From Clostridia bacterium (lineage in GTDB: Bacteria > Bacillota > Clostridia > Oscillospirales > CAG-272): 21,572 nucleotides of DNA. The notes beneath the pieces are model-generated. The model searched no databases. It saw only the letters and a list, made by a program, of their open reading frames with translations, and was not told the DNA's origin. The stretch spans positions 1-21,572 of the forward strand of contig CAAGDE010000097.1 of assembly GCA_900768535.1 (NCBI GenBank). Direction: 5' to 3'. Shown piece after piece: positions 15,169 through 21,572 of this stretch (position 1 is the first letter of the stretch; the number at the start of each line of letters is the position of its first letter). The translations under genes and the position numbers were made by a program.

Positions 15169-17364
15169 TCAGTCCGCCTGTTTGTGTTTGTTGTAGTAAT
15201 CCTGAAAATCGCCCAGCTTCTCGCCCTCCGGTGTGAAGGGAAGCGGGATTTCCGCCGTTCCGAAGCCCGAAACGAGAATTTTCTTCACGCTCGCGGAATC
15301 CACCAGCCAGCGGTTGCCGAACGGGTACGCATCGGTCGGGCTCATCCGGTACCAGAAGCCGAACACGTTCTGCGGCACGCTTGCATAGCCGCTTTCCTGC
15401 CACCCGACAATGTTCATCGGCCACAGCACCGTTTCGGGATTGACCGTCTGATAGAACGCCAGGGACGCGCCCTCGTAGCCGTGGTGCGCCACCTGAACGA
15501 TGTCGCTTTTCAGCTCCGATGCGGGCAGCTCCGCCAGCATCCGCTCCGCCGTCAGCCTGCCCATGTCCGCCAGGAACAGGAGCCGCTGACCGCCCGCCGT
15601 TACGCGGATGACCGTGCTGGTTTCGTTGAGATCGTCCGTCAAGGTCGGGAGCAGATCCTCCTGCGTGAACAGGACATCCACCCGGATGCCAGCCACCGTA
15701 AAGCCCAGCCCCGTATGCAGATTTCCGTAGCGCACGGCATCCCCCCACCTGCCCATGGCGGTTTCCACCGACCGCTTGATGTCGGCAAGCCACTGCACGT
15801 CCCCCGCCCGTTGCGAGAAGTGATAGTAGAACGCCAGCACGGGAATCTCGGAGGCATACTTTTCCGAGAACGCCAGCATGGCGCCGTAGTGATCTCCGTG
15901 CAGGTGCGAGAGGTACCAGCCCGCAATCACCGGGGTCTGTCCTGCCGGCGTATTCTCCCGCAGGAGCGTATAGATGCGATCCGCCTCGGTTTCGGTTTCA
16001 TATCCGCCGTCCAGGATGAAGAATTCCCCGTTTGTCCCCCGGAAAACGTAGGACATTCCGCCGTTGAGCTTTGCGTTTTTGTTGTCGATCTCCAGCTGCC
16101 AGAGGCGCGGCGTGCCGGTTTCCGTTTCGGGCGCACGGGCGGGGGTATTGCTTGCGCCCGCCTGCTCCGCGCTGATGCGGGTGCGACCGGACTGCGCGGA
16201 AAAGGAGACGTACACCGTTGCCTTCTCTCCGCTCCAGAGCGCGTACCGGTTCTCCCCCAGCGTTTCCGCCCGCGTCTCGGTAAAGCCCGCAGACTTCAGT
16301 GCGCCGAGGTAGCCTTCATAGTCGCTCCGTGCGGTTCCGTCATAGACCATCACAAAGGAGACCGCATTCTCGTTATATCCGCCCGCCAGTGTCCCCGCAC
16401 CGAATGCAGGGACGGTCCCCAGCCACTTCTTTCCGTCAAAGCCGTCGTTTTCCGTCACGGTATATACCTCCCCAAAGCACAGGTCCCCCTTCAGGGTTCC
16501 CTTTTTCGCCTGCCGGAGCATTTCGCAGAATGCCCGCACGGCGCTGTACAGCCGTTCCTCATCGGTTGCAACGACCGTAACCGTTCCGCCCGCCGCCGCA
16601 ATCCGGTAAGAGGGTGCGGTCAGCGTGTTCATGGCATCGCGGCTCGCCGTGCGGTTGGTTGCGCCGATGAGAATCTCGGTTTTCCCGCGCTCCTCTGCAC
16701 GCATACTGTCCAGCGCAAGCGTGATCCGCCCCATGCCGAGCTCCTCACGCAGTCCGTCGAACAGCTCTCCGAGTTTCGTCCGGGTGTCCCCCGACACGCC
16801 GGAGGCAACGATGACGGAACAGGTGAAGCGACCGTTTTCCGTGAGCGTCTGAACCGCATCGCCGCCCGCGACCGTCCGGTTGGTCCGCTCGACCGATACG
16901 GCACCGCCCGCCGTGCGCCAATCGCCGATCAGCGCATCCACCGCACAGGCAAGCAGAGCATCGTTGGCGGCAAGGAGGATGACCTTTTCCCCGTCAAAGA
17001 GGATGCGCCACTCCCCGGTCTCCAGCGCGTCGGCGGCGGTTTTAGAGGCTTGCCGCGCAGTCAGCCCCAGCAGGAGCTCCTTTTTCTGCTCCGGATATTT
17101 TGACGTGTCGTCCGTCACACGCGTCGGTGCCCGTCCGGTGACCGCCTTTGCGGCATCCGCGAGCCTTGCGCTCAGGCGGGTCTGCACCGTCGTCGCGCCG
17201 ACGGGAACCACAATCCGGTAGTCATCCGCACCGCCGAACAGACACACCGTTTCGGGTTCGTCCGTTCCGGTGTCCGTCGTCTCCCCTGCCGGCGTTCCTG
17301 GCACGCAGGAGGCAGCGGCAAGCAGGAACAGGACGGCAAGGATCATGCAGATCCGTTTTTTCAT
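15169..17364 (-). CDS. Lipoprotein with tandem GH20-N-like domains and C-terminal metallo-beta-lactamase fold
   Basis: A 731-residue protein. The ATG at 17364 is preferred because AAGGA lies 9 nt upstream; an ATG at 17373 sits directly on that site. The lipobox LAAASC ends at Cys20. Residues about 48-148 and 178-285 each look like a GH20-N-type domain (LLLGLTAR then WRILFDGEKVILLAAND; ILIGATNR then YRIAAAGGTVTVVATDEERL). A spacer domain (about 330-400) follows, then an MBL domain from about 420 with SHLHGDH at 486-492, LADMG with Asp600 and AHHG with His627/628. This resembles the hydrolase part of ComEC, but without ComEC membrane domains. It is probably an extracellular metal-dependent phosphodiesterase of unknown substrate. 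It parallels the EEP lipoprotein at 3963-5690 and forms a two-gene unit with GH2. I could not place its promoter in the 94-bp gap. Confidence 0.87.
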   Translation of the reverse strand: MKKRICMILAVLFLLAAASCVPGTPAGETTDTGTDEPETVCLFGGADDYRIVVPVGATTVQTRLSARLADAAKAVTGRAPTRVTDDTSKYPEQKKELLLGLTARQASKTAADALETGEWRILFDGEKVILLAANDALLACAVDALIGDWRTAGGAVSVERTNRTVAGGDAVQTLTENGRFTCSVIVASGVSGDTRTKLGELFDGLREELGMGRITLALDSMRAEERGKTEILIGATNRTASRDAMNTLTAPSYRIAAAGGTVTVVATDEERLYSAVRAFCEMLRQAKKGTLKGDLCFGEVYTVTENDGFDGKKWLGTVPAFGAGTLAGGYNENAVSFVMVYDGTARSDYEGYLGALKSAGFTETRAETLGENRYALWSGEKATVYVSFSAQSGRTRISAEQAGASNTPARAPETETGTPRLWQLEIDNKNAKLNGGMSYVFRGTNGEFFILDGGYETETEADRIYTLLRENTPAGQTPVIAGWYLSHLHGDHYGAMLAFSEKYASEIPVLAFYYHFSQRAGDVQWLADIKRSVETAMGRWGDAVRYGNLHTGLGFTVAGIRVDVLFTQEDLLPTLTDDLNETSTVIRVTAGGQRLLFLADMGRLTAERMLAELPASELKSDIVQVAHHGYEGASLAFYQTVNPETVLWPMNIVGWQESGYASVPQNVFGFWYRMSPTDAYPFGNRWLVDSASVKKILVSGFGTAEIPLPFTPEGEKLGDFQDYYNKHKQAD

Positions 17365-17392
17365 AAGTGTCATTCCTTTCTTTCGGAAAATT

Positions 17393-17432
17393 CAAAAAAG
17401 GGCTTGCTTTTGCATAAAAAATCGTGTATAAT
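17393..17432 (+). promoter_or_regulatory. Promoter of AraC regulator 2, CAAAAAA-type
   Basis: CAAAAAA (17393-17399), 6 bp, GCTTTTGC (17406-17413), 13 bp, then TATAAT (17427-17432). The -35 hexamer is TTGCTT (17404-17409) with a 17-bp spacer. Spacing is identical to the promoters at 12906-12945 and 19954-19993, suggesting that this regulator also controls itself. Confidence 0.7.
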
Positions 17433-17458
17433 GAAAAAAACGAAAGGAGCGTGGGAGA

Positions 17459-18361
17459 ATGGAAAAGAAAACGGTTGGCACGGAGCGCGAAACGGACAGT
17501 CACGGCAGGCGGATTCTTTACGACATCTTCGCCAACACGCACACCGACTTTGAGGACATGGTGCGTCCGCACACGCATACCTACTTTGAGATCATCCTGA
17601 TTGAAGAGGGCGTCGGAACGGATACCTGCGGGGACGCACCGATCTATGCCGTTGCCGGCGATGTGGTTTTCATTGCACCCAACGCCATCCACAACCTTTA
17701 CCACGCGCCCGAATTCGGCAGATACCGCAGCATTGTGGTCAAGTTTTCCCCGCTCTTTCTCTACCCGCTGGACGCAACGCAGTCGGACATTGACTGCCTG
17801 TTCACCACGCCGTACTTCCGGCTCCCTGTCACGCTCTTCCGCAAAGAAAGCCCCGAAGCAATCCGGCTCGGAGGCATGATCCGGGAGATTCACCGGGAGA
17901 GAGCCGAGAAGCGGCTCGGCTACGAGCTGGCGCTCCGCGCAAAGCTTTCGGAGCTTTACCTGTTCCTGGTCCGTCTGCTTGCCCACGCGCCGGAGGTCTC
18001 CGCACCGGTTGCCGAGCGGCTGACCGAGGACAGCACGATGAAGCTGAAGGCGGCGCTCTCCTACATGGAGGAAAACTACACCTACAATCTCTCCATGCAG
18101 GAGGTCGCCGAACAGGTGGGCATGGACTACTACCAGTTTTCGCGTTTCTTCCGCCGCATGACCAACAAGCGCTTCAACGAATACCTCTCGGAGCTTCGTC
18201 TCTCCCATGCCAAAAAGATGCTGCTCACCGACAGCAAAACCGTCTCCGAGGTTGCCATGGAATGCGGCTTTGACTATCTCTCCTACTTCTCCGACAAATT
18301 CAAAAAAGCATACGGCATCTCCCCGCAGGACTTCCGGAGGAAGTACCGCGGGAAGGAATAG
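17459..18361 (+). CDS. AraC-family transcriptional regulator 2
   Basis: A 300-residue regulator; the ATG at 17459 follows AAAGGAG. Residues about 35-90 form a cupin sensing domain (VRPHTHTYFEIILIEEG, then AGDVVFIAPNAIHNLYH). Residues about 194-300 hold the two helix-turn-helix motifs (LSMQEVAEQVGMDYYQFSRFF; VSEVAMECGFDYLSYFSDKFKK) with the ending GISPQDFRRKYR. It is divergent from the MBL/GH2 unit and convergent with the second solute-binding protein gene, 12 bp from its stop, with no terminator visible between them. Three promoters of one design, its own included, suggest that it controls region D and region G. The ligand is unknown. Confidence 0.95.
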   Translation: MEKKTVGTERETDSHGRRILYDIFANTHTDFEDMVRPHTHTYFEIILIEEGVGTDTCGDAPIYAVAGDVVFIAPNAIHNLYHAPEFGRYRSIVVKFSPLFLYPLDATQSDIDCLFTTPYFRLPVTLFRKESPEAIRLGGMIREIHRERAEKRLGYELALRAKLSELYLFLVRLLAHAPEVSAPVAERLTEDSTMKLKAALSYMEENYTYNLSMQEVAEQVGMDYYQFSRFFRRMTNKRFNEYLSELRLSHAKKMLLTDSKTVSEVAMECGFDYLSYFSDKFKKAYGISPQDFRRKYRGKE

Positions 18362-18373
18362 CAGAAGGCAGGG

Positions 18374-19921
18374 TTATTTGGGAATGGCTTTCAGATCCTC
18401 GTACAGCTTGGCTATGTTCCACCGGGCGTGGTCGGACGCATACATGGCAGAGATTGCGCGCGGGGTGGATTCCCGGATTGCCTCGGAAACAAGCGAGTTC
18501 GGGTTATCCAGGCAGTTGGAGAACACCTGCTGGAACGAAAGGTTTGCAGAAAGACGGATCATCTCCAGCATCCGAATGCACTCAGGGGTATTGAACGCCT
18601 GGAGCTTCAGGACCTTTTCGTAATAGGCATTGGTCACCACCCGGTTGCCGTACATGGCAAGCATCTCGGTCACAACCCCGGTCGACTTCGGGTCGGCGAT
18701 GTTGCGCGGGATCATCACGGAGGTCACGGAATCCTTGGTTGAAGTGTGATACTCAATCTGGGTGTCGTCCCATTTCGGGAACGGCAGAACGCCGTAGGAA
18801 TCCGACATGGTTCCCTTCAGCGTCAGGGATTCGCCCAGGGTCTGCATATAGAACAGCGCCCTGCCGGAAGAGAAGATCGGGCTTTCCGTTCCCTTGGCGT
18901 CATCCCAGGTCCGGGGAGACAGCACGCCGTTCCCCTCCCGCACGAACGAGATGAAATCCGACAGCCGTTTTTCTGCCGTCTCATTCATCGTATCGGGATA
19001 GAGGCGCGTACCGTCCTCCTGCTTGACCAGGTAGTTGGCTTCAATCGCATTGGCAAAAGCCCGCTGTGCGTGGCAGTTGGTCAGAAGCCCGTATTCCCGC
19101 GTGTTCTCATCGGCATCGGGGTTGTAATTCACCACCCCCGCGTACTCCTTCATCCGGGCATACGTCCAGTTTCCCTCCAGCGCGAGGTTGTAAAGATTGC
19201 CGATTTCATCATAATACCGATTCGCCATGGTCTCGTTGAAGAACACGACCTCCATATAGTCATAGAGCGTATATGCCAGGTCGCCGACCATCATGTAAAT
19301 TGCGCCGTTGTAGTTGCATTCGTTGTAGTACGCCTCGCTCCACCACCGTCGGGTCAGGTGGAGGTCCTCCAGCGTGGTCAGATCCATGCCCAGTCCCTCG
19401 ACCGCGAGGTTGGCAAGATAGGCGGAGTGCGTTGCAATCAGGTCGTATTGGCTCTCTCCCACAAGGGAATTGTTGCGGACCCGCTCCTCAAACGTCTTGT
19501 TGCCGCCGCGGGAATCCCCCTTGCCGGCACCCTCCCAGTCTCCCTGCAGCGGAATGACCTTGATGGCCACATCGGCGCGGGCTTCCACCTGCGCGTTGCG
19601 CGAGAAGATCGCGTTTGCAACCTCGTCACTGCCGATTGCCGACTTGCTGTCGAATTCCCCCGCCGTTGACTCACGGGAAAGGATGGTAAAGGTCCGGTCA
19701 AAGTGATAGGCATCGTCCAGGTCATCCCGGTTATCCTCCGGCTCGGTGTCGGTTCCGGGATCAGGATCGGTTGCGGGCGTGGCAGTCGTTCCTGTCGGCG
19801 CCGGTGTGTCAGGGTTCTTCCGGCATCCCGCCAGTGCCCCTGCCGCCAGCACGGCGCACAGCAGGACACACAACCATCTTGCAAAAAGGCAGTGCACAGA
19901 GCTTCTGTTTTTCTGTTTCAT
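18374..19921 (-). CDS. Extracellular solute-binding lipoprotein (family 1), second copy
   Basis: A 515-residue protein starting at 19921 with AGGAGG upstream. A long basic N-region precedes the hydrophobic core; the lipobox LAGC places the lipidated residue at Cys33, followed by a Thr/Pro/Asp linker. It shares block order with the protein at 5692-7185: GSDEVANAIFSRNAQVE against GGDEIAEQTFSRNNLVQE, then YDLIATHS, RRWWSEAYYNE, NGAIYMMVGDL and GVLPFPKWD. Overall identity looks low, so this is an old paralogue with a different ligand. No permease or ATPase gene is nearby. It is a single-gene unit with a promoter of the CAAAAAA type. Confidence 0.92.
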   Translation of the reverse strand: MKQKNRSSVHCLFARWLCVLLCAVLAAGALAGCRKNPDTPAPTGTTATPATDPDPGTDTEPEDNRDDLDDAYHFDRTFTILSRESTAGEFDSKSAIGSDEVANAIFSRNAQVEARADVAIKVIPLQGDWEGAGKGDSRGGNKTFEERVRNNSLVGESQYDLIATHSAYLANLAVEGLGMDLTTLEDLHLTRRWWSEAYYNECNYNGAIYMMVGDLAYTLYDYMEVVFFNETMANRYYDEIGNLYNLALEGNWTYARMKEYAGVVNYNPDADENTREYGLLTNCHAQRAFANAIEANYLVKQEDGTRLYPDTMNETAEKRLSDFISFVREGNGVLSPRTWDDAKGTESPIFSSGRALFYMQTLGESLTLKGTMSDSYGVLPFPKWDDTQIEYHTSTKDSVTSVMIPRNIADPKSTGVVTEMLAMYGNRVVTNAYYEKVLKLQAFNTPECIRMLEMIRLSANLSFQQVFSNCLDNPNSLVSEAIRESTPRAISAMYASDHARWNIAKLYEDLKAIPK

Positions 19922-19953
19922 TATCGTTTCCTCCTGTTGAAAGCTGTAGCTTT

Positions 19954-19993
19954 ATTATACCATGCGCGGCAGGCAAAAGCTATGATTTTTTTG
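19954..19993 (-). promoter_or_regulatory. Promoter of second SBP, CAAAAAA-type
   Basis: On the minus strand: CAAAAAA (19987-19993), 6 bp, GCTTTTGC (19973-19980), 13 bp, then TATAAT (19954-19959). The -35 hexamer is a poor TAGCTT. A 44-bp stretch (19953-19996) aligns without gaps to 12905-12948 with 32 identities by hand count. Confidence 0.72.
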
Positions 19994-20074
19994 CGCTTTG
20001 CCTTTCATTTTTTTGGTAACCTGCCGCAAGAAGTCGGCACAGACAGCTTGACCTGTCCCCGATGTATCGAAGCC

Positions 20075-20128
20075 TTCAGGTTCCGGTGAAAGCAATTTCA
20101 TGGAGGTTCAGGTCCTCTTGCCCGCACA
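20075..20128 (+). pseudogene. Probable 3' fragment of a tRNA-Leu gene (possible attachment-site scar)
   Basis: The stretch reads as the 3' part of a class II tRNA. It has an anticodon-loop-like TTCAGGT (20075-20081), TCCGG, a long variable arm TGAAA-GCAA-TTTCA (20087-20100), a T-arm GGAGG-TTCAGGT-CCTCT (20102-20118), the acceptor strand TGCCCGC (20119-20125) and discriminator A then CA. The long variable arm and A73 fit leucine, perhaps anticodon CAG. The matching 5' half is missing: no GCGGGCA acceptor strand or D-arm lies upstream, and the bases before the loop do not pair with TCCGG. T-loop position 58 is G instead of the near-universal A, so it is probably not functional. Starting at the anticodon loop is typical of the copy left by integration into a tRNA gene. 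Confidence 0.6.
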
Positions 20129-20167
20129 AAAAAATACCGACGGTGCAGCACACCGTCGGTATTTTTT
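20129..20167 (-). terminator. Intrinsic terminator of the TPR protein gene
   Basis: TACCGACGGTG (20135-20145) pairs perfectly with CACCGTCGGTA (20151-20161) around CAGCA, extended by six A-T pairs to a 17-bp stem. On the minus strand a T-run follows the stem. It begins directly at the stop codon of the TPR gene and abuts the tRNA fragment. Confidence 0.9.
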
Positions 20168-20979
20168 CATGCCTCGCCCTGCAGGCGCCGCAGTTCCTCC
20201 GCTGCCTTGCGCCTGAGCGCAGTCCCGCCGCCGTTTTCGGCACAGTAGCGGTAGTGCTCCAGCGCCTGCTCCCGCTCCCCGAGCCGCTCATACAGCAGCG
20301 CCAGCTTCCCGTGCAGATAAAGCGTTTGCAGCGGGTTTGGCTTTGGAAAGCCATTCTCCAGCTTTTTGAGGCAGTAGGCTTCCGCCGTGCGGTAATCTCC
20401 GCGCGCCACTGCACGATCCGACTTCAGAAGCGCATCATACAGCAGGGTGTCAACCGCCCCCAGCTTTTGCCTGCCGATCTCTGCAAAAATCGCCTCCGCT
20501 TCCTCCGTCCGGTCGTAGGAATACAGCAGCGACGCCTTGCCTATCTTTGCGCGGGTGACCCATTTGCCCGTCGCCGCGGCAAGCTGCGCATCTGCCGCCG
20601 CCAGCGCCGCTGCATGGTCATTCAACGCATCATACGCAACCGCCAACAGCTGCAACAGCTCCTGCCCGGGGCGGCACACCACAAGCCCCGGCGCCTCCCT
20701 CAGCGCGTCGTATTCCCGGATGAATTCCGTCGGGTTCAACTCCCGAAAGATCAGCCGGTTTCCCCTCGCAAGCAGCTTGCCCTTCCCCTCGGCATACCGT
20801 CCCCAAAAGACACTCAGAATACCAACCGCATACGCAATGACACCTATCCGAATCAGCGGCGCCGTGTTCACCCCGGTATTGCGAAGCCCAAGCCCGACTG
20901 CAAGGGAAAAGCTGCCGATCAGAAAATAGATTGCAGCAATCATCACGATTTTACGCAGTCCTGTCTTTGTCAGAAGCAT
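20167..20979 (-). CDS. Membrane-anchored TPR-like protein of unknown function
   Basis: About 270 residues from the ATG at 20979, with GGGTGG upstream; in-frame GTG codons at 20988 and 20991 are alternatives. Two hydrophobic segments (about 12-35 and 43-62) form a membrane hairpin. The rest is helical with TPR-like repeats rich in Ala, Leu and Tyr: LLQLLAVAYDALNDHAAALAAADAQL, a unit around YDRTEEAEAIFAEIG, one at RGDYRTAEAYCLKKLENG, and LYERLGEREQALEHYRYCAENGG near the end. TPR arrays usually mediate protein contacts. It is a single-gene unit with its own consensus promoter and terminator, unrelated in style to the sugar genes. It may be flanking chromosome beyond the tRNA scar. No partner can be named. 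Confidence 0.82.
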   Translation of the reverse strand: MLLTKTGLRKIVMIAAIYFLIGSFSLAVGLGLRNTGVNTAPLIRIGVIAYAVGILSVFWGRYAEGKGKLLARGNRLIFRELNPTEFIREYDALREAPGLVVCRPGQELLQLLAVAYDALNDHAAALAAADAQLAAATGKWVTRAKIGKASLLYSYDRTEEAEAIFAEIGRQKLGAVDTLLYDALLKSDRAVARGDYRTAEAYCLKKLENGFPKPNPLQTLYLHGKLALLYERLGEREQALEHYRYCAENGGGTALRRKAAEELRRLQGEA

Positions 20980-21002
20980 TATTTTCACCACCCTTCCCCT
21001 TT

Positions 21003-21058
21003 ATTATACACGACGCATGGCATCCTGTCAAGCACATTCGGCTTTTTTGTGAAAAAAG
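21003..21058 (-). promoter_or_regulatory. Consensus promoter of the TPR gene with A/T tract upstream
   Basis: On the minus strand, TTGACA (21026-21031) lies exactly 17 bp before TATAAT (21003-21008), a perfect sigma-A promoter. Just upstream, CTTTTTT and AAAAAAG (21042-21048 and 21052-21058) form an A/T inverted repeat that could act as an UP element. Confidence 0.88.
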
Positions 21059-21126
21059 TCCAACCCATTGGTTTCGATTTAGCAGTTCAGACAGATAAAT
21101 ATATTTCATCAGGGTCGCAAAGGACG

Positions 21127-21164
21127 AAAGCATCCGATCGTCTTTCAACAATCGGATGCTTTTT
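21127..21164. terminator. Hairpin terminator between sialidase-like and TPR genes
   Basis: AAAGCATCCGAT (21127-21138) pairs with ATCGGATGCTTT (21151-21162) around a 12-nt loop. It lies 10 bp after the stop of the sialidase-like gene and probably ends that minus-strand transcript. The T-run is longer on the plus strand, however; the minus strand has only TTT before CGTCC. Confidence 0.7.
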
Positions 21165-21174
21165 GATTGGTTTT

Positions 21175-21572
21175 TTACAGCCCCTTACACTGTTTTGTCA
21201 GAATCGGCACGCGGAAGGTGGTGATGTCCTCCTTGTTGACCGAGCAGATGACGAACAATATGCCTTCCGATGTCAGGAGCATCTCCGGGTAGCCGTAGAC
21301 GCCGCCTTTATACATTCCTGCAAACCGGCGGGGACGCGGCTCGGTTGCCAGCAGATACCGGCGGTCAAAGTGCTCTCCGGCGTCGGATATGCTGATTGCA
21401 AGCGGACAGCGCGGTCCCTTCTGCTCCGGGTTGGAGACGATCAGCACCCGCCCGTCCGGGAGCGTCAGGCAGTCAAATTTCGAATTGTTGTCGGTAAAGT
21501 CGGTCAGGGTCGGCGGCGACCAATTCTCTCCCCCGTCCCGGCTCTCCGAGAGGCAGAGCAGATGATCGCGCG
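21175..21572 (-). CDS. Sialidase-like (BNR/Asp-box) protein, C-terminal part only
   Basis: The last 131 or so codons of a gene that enters from the right edge; the frame is open from base 21572 to the TAA at 21175. A clear Asp-box, SRDGGENW, lies near the visible start, and a weaker one (SISDAGEHF) follows. The stretch YGYPEMLLTSEGILFVICSVNKEDITTFRVPIL is the usual end of exo-alpha-sialidase-like beta-propellers, where a Tyr-x-Pro-Glu turn and a late strand close the last blade. By family it would cleave or bind sialic acid or a similar acidic sugar. The catalytic Arg triad and Asp cannot be checked here, and many relatives in this group have no proven sialidase activity. Confidence 0.75.
   Translation of the reverse strand, partial: RDHLLCLSESRDGGENWSPPTLTDFTDNNSKFDCLTLPDGRVLIVSNPEQKGPRCPLAISISDAGEHFDRRYLLATEPRPRRFAGMYKGGVYGYPEMLLTSEGILFVICSVNKEDITTFRVPILTKQCKGL

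Noticed and set aside
13225..17103. A 1292-codon open frame on the plus strand opposite the GH2 and MBL genes
   Set aside because: Its length is striking, but it lies entirely antisense to two well-supported genes with intact catalytic motifs. The translation is Arg/Pro/His-rich and low in recognisable motifs, and it spans the gene junction. High GC codon bias leaves few stops in that frame.
19990..20128. A complete tRNA gene
   Set aside because: Only the 3' part can be folded. There is no 5' acceptor strand complementary to TGCCCGC and no D-arm, and T-loop position 58 is changed, so I call a fragment instead.
20076..20414. A 112-codon minus-strand frame ending in a CGQEDLNLHE-type tail
   Set aside because: This tail is the reverse-strand translation of the tRNA fragment, a familiar false protein ending; the rest is a shadow of the TPR gene.
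1..21572. CRISPR arrays, insertion sequences, riboswitches, cell-wall sorting signals
   Set aside because: I found no regularly spaced repeats, no transposase or terminal repeats, no recognisable riboswitch core, and no LPxTG motif in the secreted proteins.

Overview
The window looks like a chromosomal carbohydrate-use locus of a GC-rich, gut-type Clostridia member (Oscillospiraceae-like is my best guess). The reasons are strong AGGAGG-type ribosome binding sites, Gram-positive lipoproteins, two AraC regulators, family-1 solute-binding proteins and glycan-active enzymes, with no outer-membrane (Sus-type) proteins. The organism is inferred from gene style only; no rRNA or other marker gene is present.

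Layout. (A) 7244 down to 1, minus strand: a six-gene operon of a solute-binding lipoprotein, an EEP-fold lipoprotein, a 42-residue peptide, a second EEP-fold protein, a secreted two-domain protein, and an SGNH/CE2-type esterase running off the left edge. The last two share a C-terminal module that is about 95% identical at DNA level. (B) 7265-8359: divergent control region and AraC regulator 1 (plus). (C) 8362-10940: a GH31 glycosidase (plus) whose promoter carries two ATCGTATAT boxes 21 bp apart; the same box lies upstream of the region A operon. A bidirectional terminator follows at 11122-11155. (D) 12945 down to 11172, minus: a secreted GLUG-like protein followed by a second short peptide of the same type as in A. 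(E) 17364 down to 13009, minus: a metallo-beta-lactamase-fold lipoprotein and a GH2 beta-mannosidase-like enzyme. (F) 17393-18361: AraC regulator 2 (plus). (G) 19993 down to 18374, minus: a second solute-binding lipoprotein. (H) 20075-20128: what looks like the 3' part of a tRNA-Leu gene without its 5' half, a possible integration scar. (I) 21031 down to 20167: a TPR membrane protein with a consensus promoter; then a partial sialidase-like gene at the right edge.

How the genes may work together (inference). Secreted and lipid-anchored proteins would bind and trim a complex glycan (esterase, sialidase-like protein, EEP and MBL hydrolases). Solute-binding proteins would capture the products, although no permease gene is in the window. 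The cytoplasmic GH31 and GH2 enzymes would then finish the oligosaccharides. Two separate sets of promoter boxes, each including or lying next to one AraC gene, suggest two linked regulons. The least explained parts are the two short MKKxYxxP peptides, the unnamed domain shared by two secreted proteins, and the apparent fusion of tandem GH20-N-like domains to two unrelated metallohydrolase folds.
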